The notes below the pieces were generated by a model. The model was not told the DNA's origin. It did not search any database and saw nothing but the letters and a program-made list of their open reading frames with translations. Positions 29,617 to 39,892 of a stretch of 64,000 bases of DNA are shown one piece after another. The stretch is from Hydra vulgaris (taxonomy: Eukaryota > Cnidaria > Hydrozoa > Anthoathecata > Hydridae): NCBI RefSeq assembly GCF_038396675.1, contig NC_088932.1, positions 22,209,501-22,273,500 on the forward strand. Direction: 5' to 3'. The position numbers and the translations under genes were made by a program. Every line of letters starts with the position of its first letter. The stretch's first letter is position 1.

Positions 29617-29765
29617 GAAGCAAGAGATCCGTTGTTCAACGCCACATCTGGGCAAGTTTTATAACATCGGTAAGGAAAGAGGCGTGAACTTCCTTTCAAA
29701 TGCTTATCAGCGGTGCTCTGTAATAAGACCGTAAGGATTTTTTGAGGCACCTAAAATAAAATAAA
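29617..29765 (+). mobile_element. SINE copy inside the unclassified transposon
   Basis: Matches the SINE at 15455-15645 from the B-box region (GTTGTTCAACGCC, degenerate) through GAGGCGTGAACTTCC and GCGGTGCTCTGTAATAAGAC to GAGGCACCTAAAATAAAAT. The A-box head is degenerate or lost. Confidence 0.8.
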
Positions 29766-30266
29766 AAAAGAAGATTTGCTATGACTCTCGCCTCTCTTGA
29801 TAATTTTTATATAATACATATTTCTGTTTGTGAGCGTATACCTTAGCTAGTATATCATGTCAATCATCTGGGTTTTTTATTATTATTTTTTTATATAACT
29901 TGTATAATCAGACTCACTACCACTATCACCCATTTAAAAAGCAGTTAATCAACTTAAATCACTATTAAAATGATCACACGTTATAAATCAGCTTTATTCA
30001 CCACGCTGTTGTACAATCAAACCAAGAAAGTAAGGTTACGTTTGGTCCGCTGTCTTCAGCGCAAAGTTTCTTGTTTTTTGTTTAAAGGACTGAAGTCCGG
30101 ACTTCAGCCTTTTCAACCAAACACCAAAACTTTTAGACGCTGTACAGACTATTGAAAAATTTTGACAGACACCTTTTTAACACATAATATCTTTTGAATA
30201 TACAAGGTTGCAAAAAAGTCAATTTTGTAAAATTTGTGACTTTTGCCCTTTTAACATTCACCGATT

Positions 30267-30919
30267 TACTTGATTTACTTGGTCTCTTAAGTCTCTGGTG
30301 GAAATCGAAGACTTAGTGGCTTTAAAGTGAGTTCTAGCTTGAGTATAATTGTTATTTGAATATTTAGTAGGATATTTGTGCTGTAATCTTAAAAATAAAG
30401 TTTTAAAAATAATTAGGACGCTTCTTTATTAACTTTGTACATAAAAATTTAAAGGTGATAGATATTTATTTGGTAAACATTCAGAATATTTAGATAATCA
30501 AACAATGGCTGTGAATACGAGAAACGGTGCGTGTTGGATATTATTCTAATTTTATTTGTTTGTTAAAAGCCCTTTTTATTTTTGTTTTAATATATTTTTG
30601 TTTTAATGCACAATGCGATGTTAGCATAATTAATAGAATATTGAATAAATGAAAAACTAATATATTTCAAGCATATTTGATTTAGGTAAAATTTTCCCAT
30701 ATAAAGTATTTGCCGATATTTTTAAAAACTTTTTTTTTCGATTTTGCATGTTTGATTTTTGCATGTGAAATTTTAGTCAAGGAAAAACCGCTAGAAATTT
30801 CATTGTGTTTTGTTTTTAATATTGTAATACGCAATGCTAATGTTTGAAAGGCAAATTGAAACTTGTCCTCTAAAATTTCCAAAAGTTTAGGAATATTATT
30901 TAAAACAAAAAGCATGCTA
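30267..30919. other. AT-rich tract; minus-strand ORF not recognised
   Basis: A 77-codon minus-strand ORF at 30682-30915 is rich in Lys and Ile and has no recognisable domain. I give no function. Confidence 0.35.
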
Positions 30920-31300
30920 AATAAACATACTTTAATTCAGTTATACCACTCTTTTATGAATTGCCATCTAAACTATTTAATGCGGCTCAGGGTAGTGTTA
31001 ACAAATGTAAATTAGAACCACTTTATCGCCAACAAAAACACGTTGCACGACTTATGAATTTTAAACACCGTTTTTATCATGTTAAGCTTCTTTTAATTGA
31101 AATAAATATTTTTAATGTATATCAACCTAGTATTTTTAATGTACTGTGTTTTAAATCTTTATTTTAAACAAAAGTTTTATTCCTCAACCAGTTTTCAAAC
31201 CTAATTTTGGTAAATTTTGTATTTCGTACTTAGCAAATCCAATATTTAATTCACAACGATTGAGTCGCTACCGGATCACTTGTCAACAAACTTTTTCATG
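30920..31300 (+). mobile_element. LINE 3' fragment (RT C-terminus)
   Basis: LEPLYRQQKHVARLMNFKHR (about 31010-31070), then KLLLIEINIFNVYQPSIFNV to 31167 and degenerate FCISYLANP. This is the thumb/C-terminal part of a non-LTR reverse transcriptase ('QQKHA.R...' then 'LNVYQ..IF'). The catalytic domain is absent. Confidence 0.7.
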
Positions 31301-32040
31301 AGTTTAATAATTTATGCTGGAGCTGCTTTATCTCATTAACGTTATTTTTGTTAAGGATAGCTACAATATTAGAGCGGAGGTAAAAAGATTCAGTTGTTCT
31401 GTCTTCATCATAAACATTTCCAATGCTAAAAGTATTTTTTTCTATGTCAGCTACAAGAATCAATGTAACCTTTTGTTTATTTTTTAAAATTTTACTTTTT
31501 ATTGATTCCTTAATTTTTAAAATCATTTCATTAAAAAACATAAGTGCGTCAGACTTAAGTCTGTAACTTTGGGGTAATTCAGCTTTATATTTTTTAAGCT
31601 GACCTTTCTTTAAGAAGCTCAAAGTTTGGTAAATAATTTTCGGCGTCCTCATCTTTAGCGTCTTCTTCATCCGATTATTAGATCCAACTTTACTAAAAGT
31701 TGTGAATACCTTCGTTACTTAGGTTTCGTATCAAAGGCTCAACAATTTAGGAGGAGGTATTTTTTTTTGTGGTCTTGGAGGAGGTTTAGGTGGCTGTGGA
31801 AACGACGGCTTAAAGAAATTTTTGAAATTAGTTTGACCTTTTACAGGACTAAAAACATTTTTTAATTTTTTCTTTTGTCAACAGTTGGTGATTTTAATAC
31901 TCAACTGGTTGTTCTCTCAGCTGTTTAATAGCTTGCATTGAAACAACTTTTTTGCGAAGCAGATCTTTAAGATCTGAGATTAACTTTTCTGTTTTAAAAA
32001 CCATTTTTTCTTTACATATCTCAAGGGTGTTTTTCTTTAA
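31296..32040 (-). pseudogene. Unrecognised broken gene with a proline-rich linker
   Basis: The longest piece is a 124-codon minus-strand ORF (31670-31296), Lys/Ile-rich with VTLILVADIEKNTFSIGNVY. Upstream in other frames lie MVFKTEKLISDLKDLLRKKV (about 31995-31935), PVKGQTNFKNFFKPSF and a proline stretch PPKPPPRPQKKIPPP (about 31790-31745). These read like one protein split by frameshifts. I cannot identify the family or function. It sits between a LINE fragment and the Transib element, so a mobile-element origin is possible. Confidence 0.35.
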
Positions 32041-32294
32041 TGGAAAATTGTTATATTGTTAGTATAATAACCACAGCATTAAAGTCATGAGTAGTATAAT
32101 AATGTTACAAAACAATTTCAATTAAAAAAAAGCAGTCCAGCGCAGCAAACTGGACTCAGCCCAGTAGCAAACTCAATTAAGAAAATATCAAAAACTAAAT
32201 TCCCTAAATAAAAATTTTCTCACTTCTCTACGCCTACCAAAAATATTCCATGACTTGCTTGCATTATATAAAAATTTTTTTTTCTTCCTCCTTC

Positions 32295-32299
32295 CGATG
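32295..32299. repeat. Left target-site duplication CGATG of Transib
   Basis: CGATG abuts the left terminal heptamer and is repeated exactly at 35242-35246. Five-base, GC-leaning duplications are the Transib/RAG hallmark. Confidence 0.9.
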
Positions 32300-32327
32300 C
32301 ACAGTGGGCCAGGTGGTAGACAAAACC
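32300..32327 (+). promoter_or_regulatory. Left Transib end: 12-type signal-like site
   Basis: Heptamer CACAGTG (32300-32306), 12-bp spacer (32307-32318), then GACAAAACC (32319-32327), one base short of the canonical nonamer. This is the presumed transposase binding and cleavage site. Confidence 0.8.
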
Positions 32328-32963
32328 TCAAAAAAAAAATTTCGAAATACTTCCAACTACTTAGTACATTATATTTATAAGAGCATAATGTATGGTTTAA
32401 AACATTATTTGTAGTTTAATTGTACATCATAAATGTACAATTATTATTTACAATTGAATATAATGGTGAATTAATTTTTTTTTTTTTTTTAATATACCAT
32501 AACAACATAACTATAACAACAAATAACTTTTAAATTATTTAACATATGCGAAATTAATTGACATATTATTAAAATTTAATTTGATAGCTTTTCAAAAAAT
32601 ACCATAACAAATTCCAAGGTCTTGTATTAAAGTCACAGTTTTATTTTGAAATATAAAGGTAAGATTCTTGTTTATAGTATAAAAATATTATGTTAAAAGT
32701 GGCTCATATAATTTAGAACCTGCTGGAACATATGTACAGCCTGTTGGTGCTGTTTTATTCTGCTCATAGCTGCCCCTTTAGGTTTGGTAAACATTTAAAA
32801 AATATATATTGTTGTAAAATGCTATTCGCGACAAACCTATTTTTTGGTTTGTTGTCATTATTAGGTGTTGTGCTTATTGTACTGGCCTAATTAAATATAT
32901 CTGAAATAAAAATAATGGCCATATTCATTCTAATAATTTTAAATTAATTTTTTTGTAGTTGAT

Positions 32964-35010
32964 ATGAAGATAAGTGATGTCCATAACCGTATACGGCATG
33001 ACCAACTAAATCCGAGTGATAAATCATTTTCTTTGTCTGTAGAAGCTATTTTAGTCTCTATGAATTTGGGTTCTACTGGGTGTGCTGCATTTTTAAAAGT
33101 TTATCAAAAGAAATGGAAGGATGCAAACCGAGGAAACATAAAGTTTGAGAGTAAAAATAAAAATTGGTTGACTCAGGACTTTAAATCTACATACAGTAAT
33201 AATATATCTAAGCCTGATAATTCTAGTCAATTACATAAGATTGGTGGAAGACCAAGTTGTTCCTTTAAAGTTGCTTCTGACAAAACCAAAAGGAGAAGAC
33301 TTAATGATATTATAAATAATTTTTCTAGTGATGAGTTGCTCCACTCAGCAAGGCTTAAATTAAGAAATGAGTATAATTATGAGGCTGCCAAGCAAGTTGG
33401 TGAGATATCAGAACCTTCTAGTCAATTTAAAAAGTATACACCTGATGAAGGTCTGGCATTAATTATAGATGGTGGCATGTCAAAATCAACCTACCAACTT
33501 ATGAGAAATGGAGCTGAAGAACGTGACTGCCATATATATCCTTCATACAACAACATAAGATTGTCCAAAGCTAAGTGCTATCCAGAGAACATCTTTGTTG
33601 ATGATTATTCAGCATATGTACCACTACAAGAATTATTAAAACATACAGTAAAAAGACTTTGTGAGGTGCAAGCTCCTGTGATCAGCACAATGCTAGATGG
33701 TTTGACCCGGTTGACTTTGCGTTGCAAGGCTGGGTTTGATGGGGCTACTGGGCAAAGCATGTACAAGCAAATTAGTAGTGAGGAAGCTGGAGATCGTAAC
33801 TTAAAAAAAGAAGAATCTCTGTTCATTACCTGCGTTGCACCACTAGAACCCAGTGGGTTCTGTAATAACAAAAAAGTACTATTATGGCGAAATGAAAAGC
33901 CATCATCTACTGCCTATTGTCGTCCAATAAGATTTTCTTTTCAAAATGAAAGCAAAGCAGTTGTTATAGAAGAAGCAAAATATTTAGAATCTGAAATCAA
34001 AAAATGTGGTGTTTTTAATTTTACTTTTAATGGAAAGGAACTGGTTGTCAAAAGTATTATTGAACTGACCATGATTGATGGCAAAATTCAAACTATTCTG
34101 TCTCATGTGACTAACTCAACTCAATGTTGCTCTGTGTGTGGTGTGTCTCCAAAAACATGAATAACTTAGAAATGGTGCTGAAATTGGACAATTCTAATAA
34201 TTTAGAATTGAAATATGGTCTTTCTAGCCTGCATGCCTGGATTAGGTTTTTTGAGATGGTATTACATATTGGATATAAACTAGAAACTCAAAAGTGGCAG
34301 TCTAGAGCTATAGAAGATAAAGAAAATGTTATGCAAGTGAAGAAACGTATACAGACAGAATTTATGAACCAAATGGGACTAGTTGTGGATTTCCCAAAAA
34401 GTGGAGGATCTGGTAAGTGAAATTACATAAATACTTTTATATAAATCATCAGGTTAACTATCACATATATACAATTTGTAGGTACCAGTAATGATGGTAA
34501 CACTGCCCGACGAGCCTTTGCAAACTATCAATCAACTGCCAAAATTTTGAAAGTAGATGAAACTCTTTTATTTTATTTTTACATCATACTAGTCACTTTA
34601 TCATCTGGATTTGAAATTGACACTGTCAAATTTAAAGAGTTCTGTATTACTGCTCTTAAACTTTACATATCTAAGTATTCCTGGTATTACATGGCACAAT
34701 CAGTACACAAATTTTAGTTCATGGCCATGCCATCATTGCTAGACAGTACTTGCCAATTGGACTGATGTCAGAGGAGGCCCAAGAGGCCTGTAACAAGGAT
34801 TTTAAAAAGTTTAGGGAAGATTTCAGTAGAAAGACTTCCAGAATTGACACAAATCGTGACCTAGTTAACAGGCTACTTGTATCTAGTGATCCTGTCATAA
34901 CATCATTAAGAAAGTGTCATAAAAAAAATGGTAAGAGTTTAAAAAAATACCCAAGTGAAGTTTTGGCTTTGCTGAGGGAATCAGCTCCACCTTCTTCTTT
35001 TTCTTTGTAG
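32964..35010 (+). pseudogene. Transib transposase (RAG1-core-like), two frameshifts
   Basis: This enzyme would cut at the heptamers and paste the element elsewhere by a DDE mechanism, the same chemistry RAG1 uses in V(D)J recombination. The start follows a likely splice acceptor (TTTTTTGTAG, about 32958), so a short upstream exon may exist. ORF 32964-34160 contains IGGRPSCSFK, the first Asp in AGFDGATGQSMYKQ (GAT at 33738), KPSSTAYCRPIRFSF, the second Asp in MIDGKIQ (GAT at 34077) and the zinc-binding pair CSVC. One lost base near 34158 shifts the frame. GLSSLHAWIRFFEMVLH follows, then an intron 34413-34481 (GTAAGT...TTGTAG), then GTSNDGNTARRAF. A second lost base near 34709 falls between the two His of VHK/ILVH. 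The third acidic residue lies in MSEEAQEACNKDF (34765-34800). Total about 650 codons, the normal size. Confidence 0.93.
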
Positions 35011-35202
35011 CTAAACACAATTTGTTGTTTGATTTTTAAAAAAGGTTGATATTGAAAAAAATATTTTTTTACTACCTAAGCCAATTAAATGTCTTTTATT
35101 TTATTAAAAATTAAAATATTCTTGTTAAAAATAAATATTATTTCATATATAATGATTATTTATATATCTAAATAGGTTTGTGGACCAATTGGGTAATAAT
35201 TA

Positions 35203-35241
35203 GGTTTTGTCCACCACTTCCCATATACCTGGCCCACTGTG
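35203..35241 (-). promoter_or_regulatory. Right Transib end: 23-type signal-like site
   Basis: On the minus strand: heptamer CACAGTG (35241-35235), a 23-bp spacer, then GACAAAACC ending at 35203. The first eight spacer bases (GGCCAGGT) equal those of the left end, so the extra 11 bp lie in the middle. Confidence 0.8.
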
Positions 35242-35246
35242 CGATG
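35242..35246. repeat. Right target-site duplication CGATG of Transib
   Basis: Exact copy of 32295-32299. Confidence 0.9.
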
Positions 35247-36482
35247 TAATGAACTGGGTGATATCCTGGGGCGGTGTCTAAGGTGATGTCTTGAGGGGAT
35301 GTGTAGTGGGTTGGTGTTTGAGCGAATTCAAACTCCTTTTTCACATCTAATAAAAAAATAAATGCAAAGCCAATAAGTTTGATTGATAAGGTTTTTTTGC
35401 AACAGAAGGATTACCTAACTTTAATAACTATTGTTAAGGTATGTAAAATTGGTTAAACGCAATAAGAGACTTTTTTATGTTGCGACCACACAAACTTATA
35501 TAATATTTCTGATATTGTATTAGTTAAAAGCGAGACTAATAACTCTAAAAATATTAGGATCAGATAAATGCATTGGATGTGAAAAAATCGTGAATGGTTT
35601 AATAATCAACAATAATTTTAATAATCAACAGTTTATTTTACCATTTTGTTTTTTTATCATGCTTGACATTTTTCGAAGATTTGAACATATTTAAATAAAA
35701 TCACCTCTTTTTGCGGTTTAAACAGCAGGACTTTAAACATGCTTGAAAATTGTTAAATCTTTTACAATGGTTATCAAAAATTTTTAACCATGATTAAATT
35801 GATAGCAAAAATCTTTAGTCATGATTGAAAATTGTTTTGAGTGCTGGACATGTATATTCTTTATATGCCTTCTAGTGGAGCAGTTATTCGTCTTTTTACC
35901 TTTAAAAATAAACTAAATGTTTACAAATTAAGTGGATTTGGTTTGTTTATGTAATGTTATTTATAATGAACTTTATAAATATAATATACTATGAAAATAT
36001 TATGAAATAAAATAAATTAATAATAAAAAATTTTATGATGATTGTAAAAGTATTAAATCTGTTATTAAATTTTTAGTAATGTAGGTACTTAAGATGATTA
36101 TATTTAGTACAATTAATAAAGGCCTTAGGTGATATATCACTCATAACTGCGTCTATTTTTATTATAACCTTTCTCCTTATTCTGTATACTATAAATGGGA
36201 CTCTTAACTGAAAATATACTTGATAATCTCAAGTCAAAACTTTATAAATTATAACGAAACTGACGTTTTGTGGAAAGTTTGTCTTTAAAAAAAACTACCC
36301 TTGCGCAACTGTGTATTTTTTTTTTGTAACAATCGTGGTTTAAGATTGGTACAAGATCGACACAATCGGCAAAATTGGCACAGTGTTGCCGATCGTAAAT
36401 CGATAGTGATAAATAGTTGATACACAAACAGCATAACCGGCACGTTAGTGCCGATTATAATTCAATGATAACCATTCATGGA
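35247..36482. other. Intergenic with short hairpins
   Basis: No coding signal. At 36360-36460 the motif ATCGGCA(A/C) or its complement recurs several times, including ACCGGCACGTTAGTGCCGAT, which may be a decayed hAT end. Confidence 0.4.
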
Positions 36483-38245
36483 CCATACACGGAGAGTTTG
36501 CTGGGTTGTCGTCTAGACAATATTCCTGTCATAGTCTTAAAAAGTGTTCTCCAGAACTCACTTCAATACTCTCTTAACAGTTTAATAAGTGCTTGACTAA
36601 ATCTTGTTTTCCTACCTGCTGGAAAATCACGTGGTTCCAATGTTTAAAAACTCTTTTAAAAACACTATGACGTACATAATCAAATATCTAATATCTTATC
36701 TTGAGTATAATAGCTTATTCTCTGATAATCAATGCGGATTTCAATTCACTTAATCTAAAGCTGACTTGTTAACTGTTATAAAAAAAATGTTCTTTTGTGC
36801 ATTTAACGGTGGTGGTGGGACAGGGCTATTACTTTTGACATATCGAAGAATTTTGATCAAGTCTAGGATTTGTTTTTTATAAGCTTGCTTCATAAGGTGA
36901 TTCTGATAAAGTTTTTGACCGCGGAATTAAAGTTGTCCTTAAAGACTTACACACTTATTCATTTGAGCCACTGTCGTAAAGTTGTATATCTTTTCCATCA
37001 TCTCAAGTTACATCAATAAAATTTATTCTCAGGTGACTTGTCATTCAGTAAAGTTGCATCTCTTTACTGTATCTGTTCCCGCTCTAAAAACCTTTATTCA
37101 TCTTGTTTTTTTTCCTTGCGTCAATTTCAATCTTTTATAACTTCATGTTTTCCTGAGCCGGTTTTTACAGATGATATAAGTTGATATGCTTCTATACGAG
37201 TATGTTCATACGTACGGAAGCATGTATTATAAACTCATCAATCAAATGATTAAGATCAAGAGTGTAGGCAATATCACAATGGCAATTTATAATTTGAGAT
37301 GATTCAATCGCTCAGGTATACATAATAAAATCTTTGCCTGCTTTAAAAACTCGGCAATCAATGGATTTAATTGAGAAAAGACACCATTATGGTCTACAAA
37401 CTCGCTAAAAACTGATTCAAAATCATTCAGTTGAATATTCTAAATAAATATATGTAACAAGCAGGGTACCCCTGGGCTCTGTGCTTAGTCCGCTTCTTTT
37501 TATCTTGTATATATCAAATGACCTCAAAGTCCGTGCCCAGGTAGAGTCTACAGTCTCAGTAGCCAATTACAAATTGGGCCTACTAAAAGAAGTATTCCGA
37601 AGCAGAAGCATTTATCTCTGGCGAACGCTTTACATCACATATGTGCGCCCACACCTGGAATTCGCTATTCAAGCATGGTCTCCTCACCTAAAAAAGGATA
37701 TCAATATGCTTGAAAGAGTTCAGCGCAGAGCGACAAAAGTTTCCTCAATCAAACATCTCCCATATGAGCAACGCTTAAATATATTTAGAATGACAACACT
37801 GGAAGAGAGAAGAGCTAGAGGAGATCTTATTGAACAGTTTAAAATTAAAAATAGAATTGATGATGTTAACTTTTTTGTTCCTCAAAGGATCTCTAACAAC
37901 GTATATTGCAAGAGGAGTCACAATAATCAGCTACACAGACAAATTGTTAGCGATTGCGAGGAGCGACATCACTTTTTAACTAATCGTGTCACACCGTCCT
38001 GGAATATGCTACCACAGGAAGCAATTGACACTCACTCGGTCAGCTTATTTAAAAGTTTCCTATCATGATGGGCATCTTGTCTCGTTGACAATTAGCCCTA
38101 CACATTAGTTAGTATAGAGATGCCTGGTGTTGCATCTCTTCGTCAATATACTTTATAATTAATGATTGACTAATTTACAGTATTATTGAATTTGTAAAAA
38201 CATTAAAAAAAAATTATTATTGATTGTAAATTTATTGATTCTAAA
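36483..38245 (+). mobile_element. CR1/jockey-like LINE, copy 1
   Basis: The plus strand reads through a decayed RT ORF in changing frames: DNIPVIVLKS (36510), LFSDNQCGF (36715-36745), AITFDISKNFDQV (36825-36865, RT domain with Asp), then from 37460 VPLGSVLSPLLFILYI and the thumb region to a stop at 38068. The open piece 37481-38068 joins the RT motif directly to the C-terminus, so the YADD-type active-site block has been deleted. The 3' UTR contains GATGCCTGGTGTTGCATCTC and ends near 38245 in AAATAAAATCAAATTCAAAT. It is dead. Confidence 0.85.
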
Positions 38246-38267
38246 TAAAATCAAATTCAAATTCATA

Positions 38268-38900
38268 CAAACAATCTGCCGGAATATATTACTCATCACA
38301 TTTATGCTAACAATTGTAAAATACTCGCAGTTCTAAAATCTGTGGAGGACTAAAGAACCTTGCAAATTGACATAGATAACTTAGTAGATTGGTTGCATAA
38401 ATGGAATTTATGCGATATATCTACTAAGTTATCTATGTCAATTTGCAACTAAGTTATCTATGTCAGCAAGAGCCAGCAGTAAACTTGGTAAACTAAAAAA
38501 AAAATTTAGAAGTCGTGGACTCTTTTTGTGAAAATTACTTAACGAAACCTATGTAAGACTCGAGTTAGAATTTGCTATCCAAGCTTAGTCACCACACAAG
38601 AAAAAAACCCCGCTAAAACAATCACTGAAATAAAGCACTTGGCATATGAATAAAGACTCCATCATCTTGGCTTAACCCTAATTAAAAAAAGGAGAGTTCA
38701 CGGTGATTTGATTCAACTGTTTAAACTTTCAAAAGGTATTGATCATTTTTGAGTACTCTCAAGCCTACGCACCATTGATTTCCAACTGCAGTTTGCGTGG
38801 ACATTATCTTCGATTTGAAAGTCGTATATTTTAAAACAAAATTTACAAAGCATTTCGCAACGTAATATAAATAAATTTTCTTTTTTAAATTTTAGTTTTT
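38268..38900 (+). mobile_element. CR1/jockey-like LINE, copy 2, rearranged
   Basis: Starts in the middle of the RT domain (NNLPEYITHHIYANNCKIL, 38275-38330, near the active-site block) and IDIDNLVDWLHKWNL. After a rearranged hairpin (38351-38448) come the thumb motifs (CKTRVRICYPS, EIKHLAYE, RVHGDLIQLFKLSKGIDHF to 38745). Same family as copy 1, which it follows directly. Confidence 0.75.
38351..38448. repeat. 29-bp inverted repeat inside LINE copy 2
   Basis: TTGCAAATTGACATAGATAA and nine more bases on the left arm are mirrored perfectly on the right arm (ending ATCTATGTCAATTTGCAA), with about 40 bp between. Part of the right arm is then repeated directly (AAGTTATCTATGTCA at 38451). Confidence 0.85.
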
Positions 38901-39631
38901 TGAGCATAGATTTTTTTTTTTTTAAACTTTTTTATTTATAAGTTATATTATAAATTTTCTTTTTATTTCAGCGCATTTTTGAAAGGCCTTAGATTATCCA
39001 AACTAACTGCCGTAGTCAAGTTGAAAAAAAAAAAAATTTTAAGCGGGGTCAAGAATGGCGTTCGATTGCATTTCTTTAGGTTTTATTGATAATTACAGGT
39101 TTCTCAAACTTTTATCAGGCTATGTATACACACTTTTTGCGATTATGGCACATCAGAGCAAGACGTAAGACGTAAGTTTTTTTTGCTGCACTATGATTGC
39201 ACACAACTTTTTTTTGCTGCCTTATGCCAGAGTAGGCAGAGGTAATTTTAAGAAAATTACCTCTGCCTTAATTTTAAGAAAAACAGGTGACAGGAGGCGA
39301 ATTTAAGAAAATTTTTAATGGAACCCTCTTTCTAACAGTTAGAGTAACAAACTGCTAATCAAACAAACATCAAGGACTTTTTATTGATTGATTTGATTGG
39401 TCGATTGGTTAAGAAACAGATAGTGATTCTAGTTTTTTTATTTTCTTTTTATCTGTAAAACTAGTTTCCCTTCAAAAATATGTTTTTTCATTTATTTTCT
39501 TCCCTCAGTTTTCTCTTACTTTATTTCTCCAGTTAACATTCATTTTTGCTTCTTTATGTAAAAGTTGGATTTATTTAAGTTCAAAGCACTCATCATAATT
39601 TATAGTTTTAATGCTTTATCTTGGTAAAAAA
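38901..39631. other. AT-rich tract, no gene seen
   Basis: Contains a short inverted repeat GGTAATTTTAAGAAAATTACC near 39240-39262. No coding signal. Confidence 0.45.
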
Positions 39632-39890
39632 CTGTTAAGAAAGATTCAATTTCTTCACTAATCGCATCGCCAATGTATGGAATACGCTACCTTTAGACGC
39701 CATAAGTGCTGAATCAGTCAACAGTGTTTACAAATTAAAATTTAATATAGATGAATGATCGGTCACACGAGTGTCTTTTCTTTCAGCATGGAAGTGCCTG
39801 GTGTTGCATATTCTCATCAAAATATATAAATGTAATACAAGCATATATAATTGATTTCTAAAATATATAAAGTTGAACTCAAACTCATTC
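39632..39890 (+). mobile_element. LINE 3' end, same family (copy 3)
   Basis: Encodes RFNFFTNRIANVWNTLPLDA (39645-39705) and SVNSVYKLKFNIDE to a stop at 39760, the extreme RT C-terminus. The 3' UTR shares GTGCCTGGTGTTGCAT with copy 1. Confidence 0.75.
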
Positions 39891-39892
39891 TT

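Larger units (their letters stand above)
27744..30266 (-). mobile_element. Unclassified DNA transposon with 28-bp inverted ends
   Basis: AATCGGTGAATGTTAAAAGG at 27744 is matched by its reverse complement ending at 30266, over about 28 bp with only a few mismatches. Both sides show TACTTG directly outside (27738-27743 and 30267-30272), a probable 6-bp target duplication. A minus-strand transposase-like ORF lies inside, and a SINE is inserted in its 5' part. A third, degenerate copy of the end motif lies at 27946-27968, so a short MITE form may overlap the left end. Confidence 0.75.
32300..35241 (+). mobile_element. Transib (RAG1-like) transposon, almost intact
   Basis: A 2,942-bp element bounded by CACAGTGGGCCAGGT on both ends (32300-32314; reverse complement 35227-35241), flanked by CGATG on each side. 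The first seven bases equal the vertebrate V(D)J recombination-signal heptamer. ACAAAACC follows the heptamer after 13 bp on the left (32320-32327) and 24 bp on the right (complement of 35203-35210). Counted as a 9-mer GACAAAACC, the spacers are exactly 12 and 23. A RAG1-core-like transposase lies inside on the plus strand. Two single-base losses inactivate it, and little else is decayed, so the insertion is fairly young. Confidence 0.95.

Noticed and set aside
33605-33871. Minus-strand ORF of 88 codons
   Set aside because: Lies entirely opposite the Transib transposase and has no domain.
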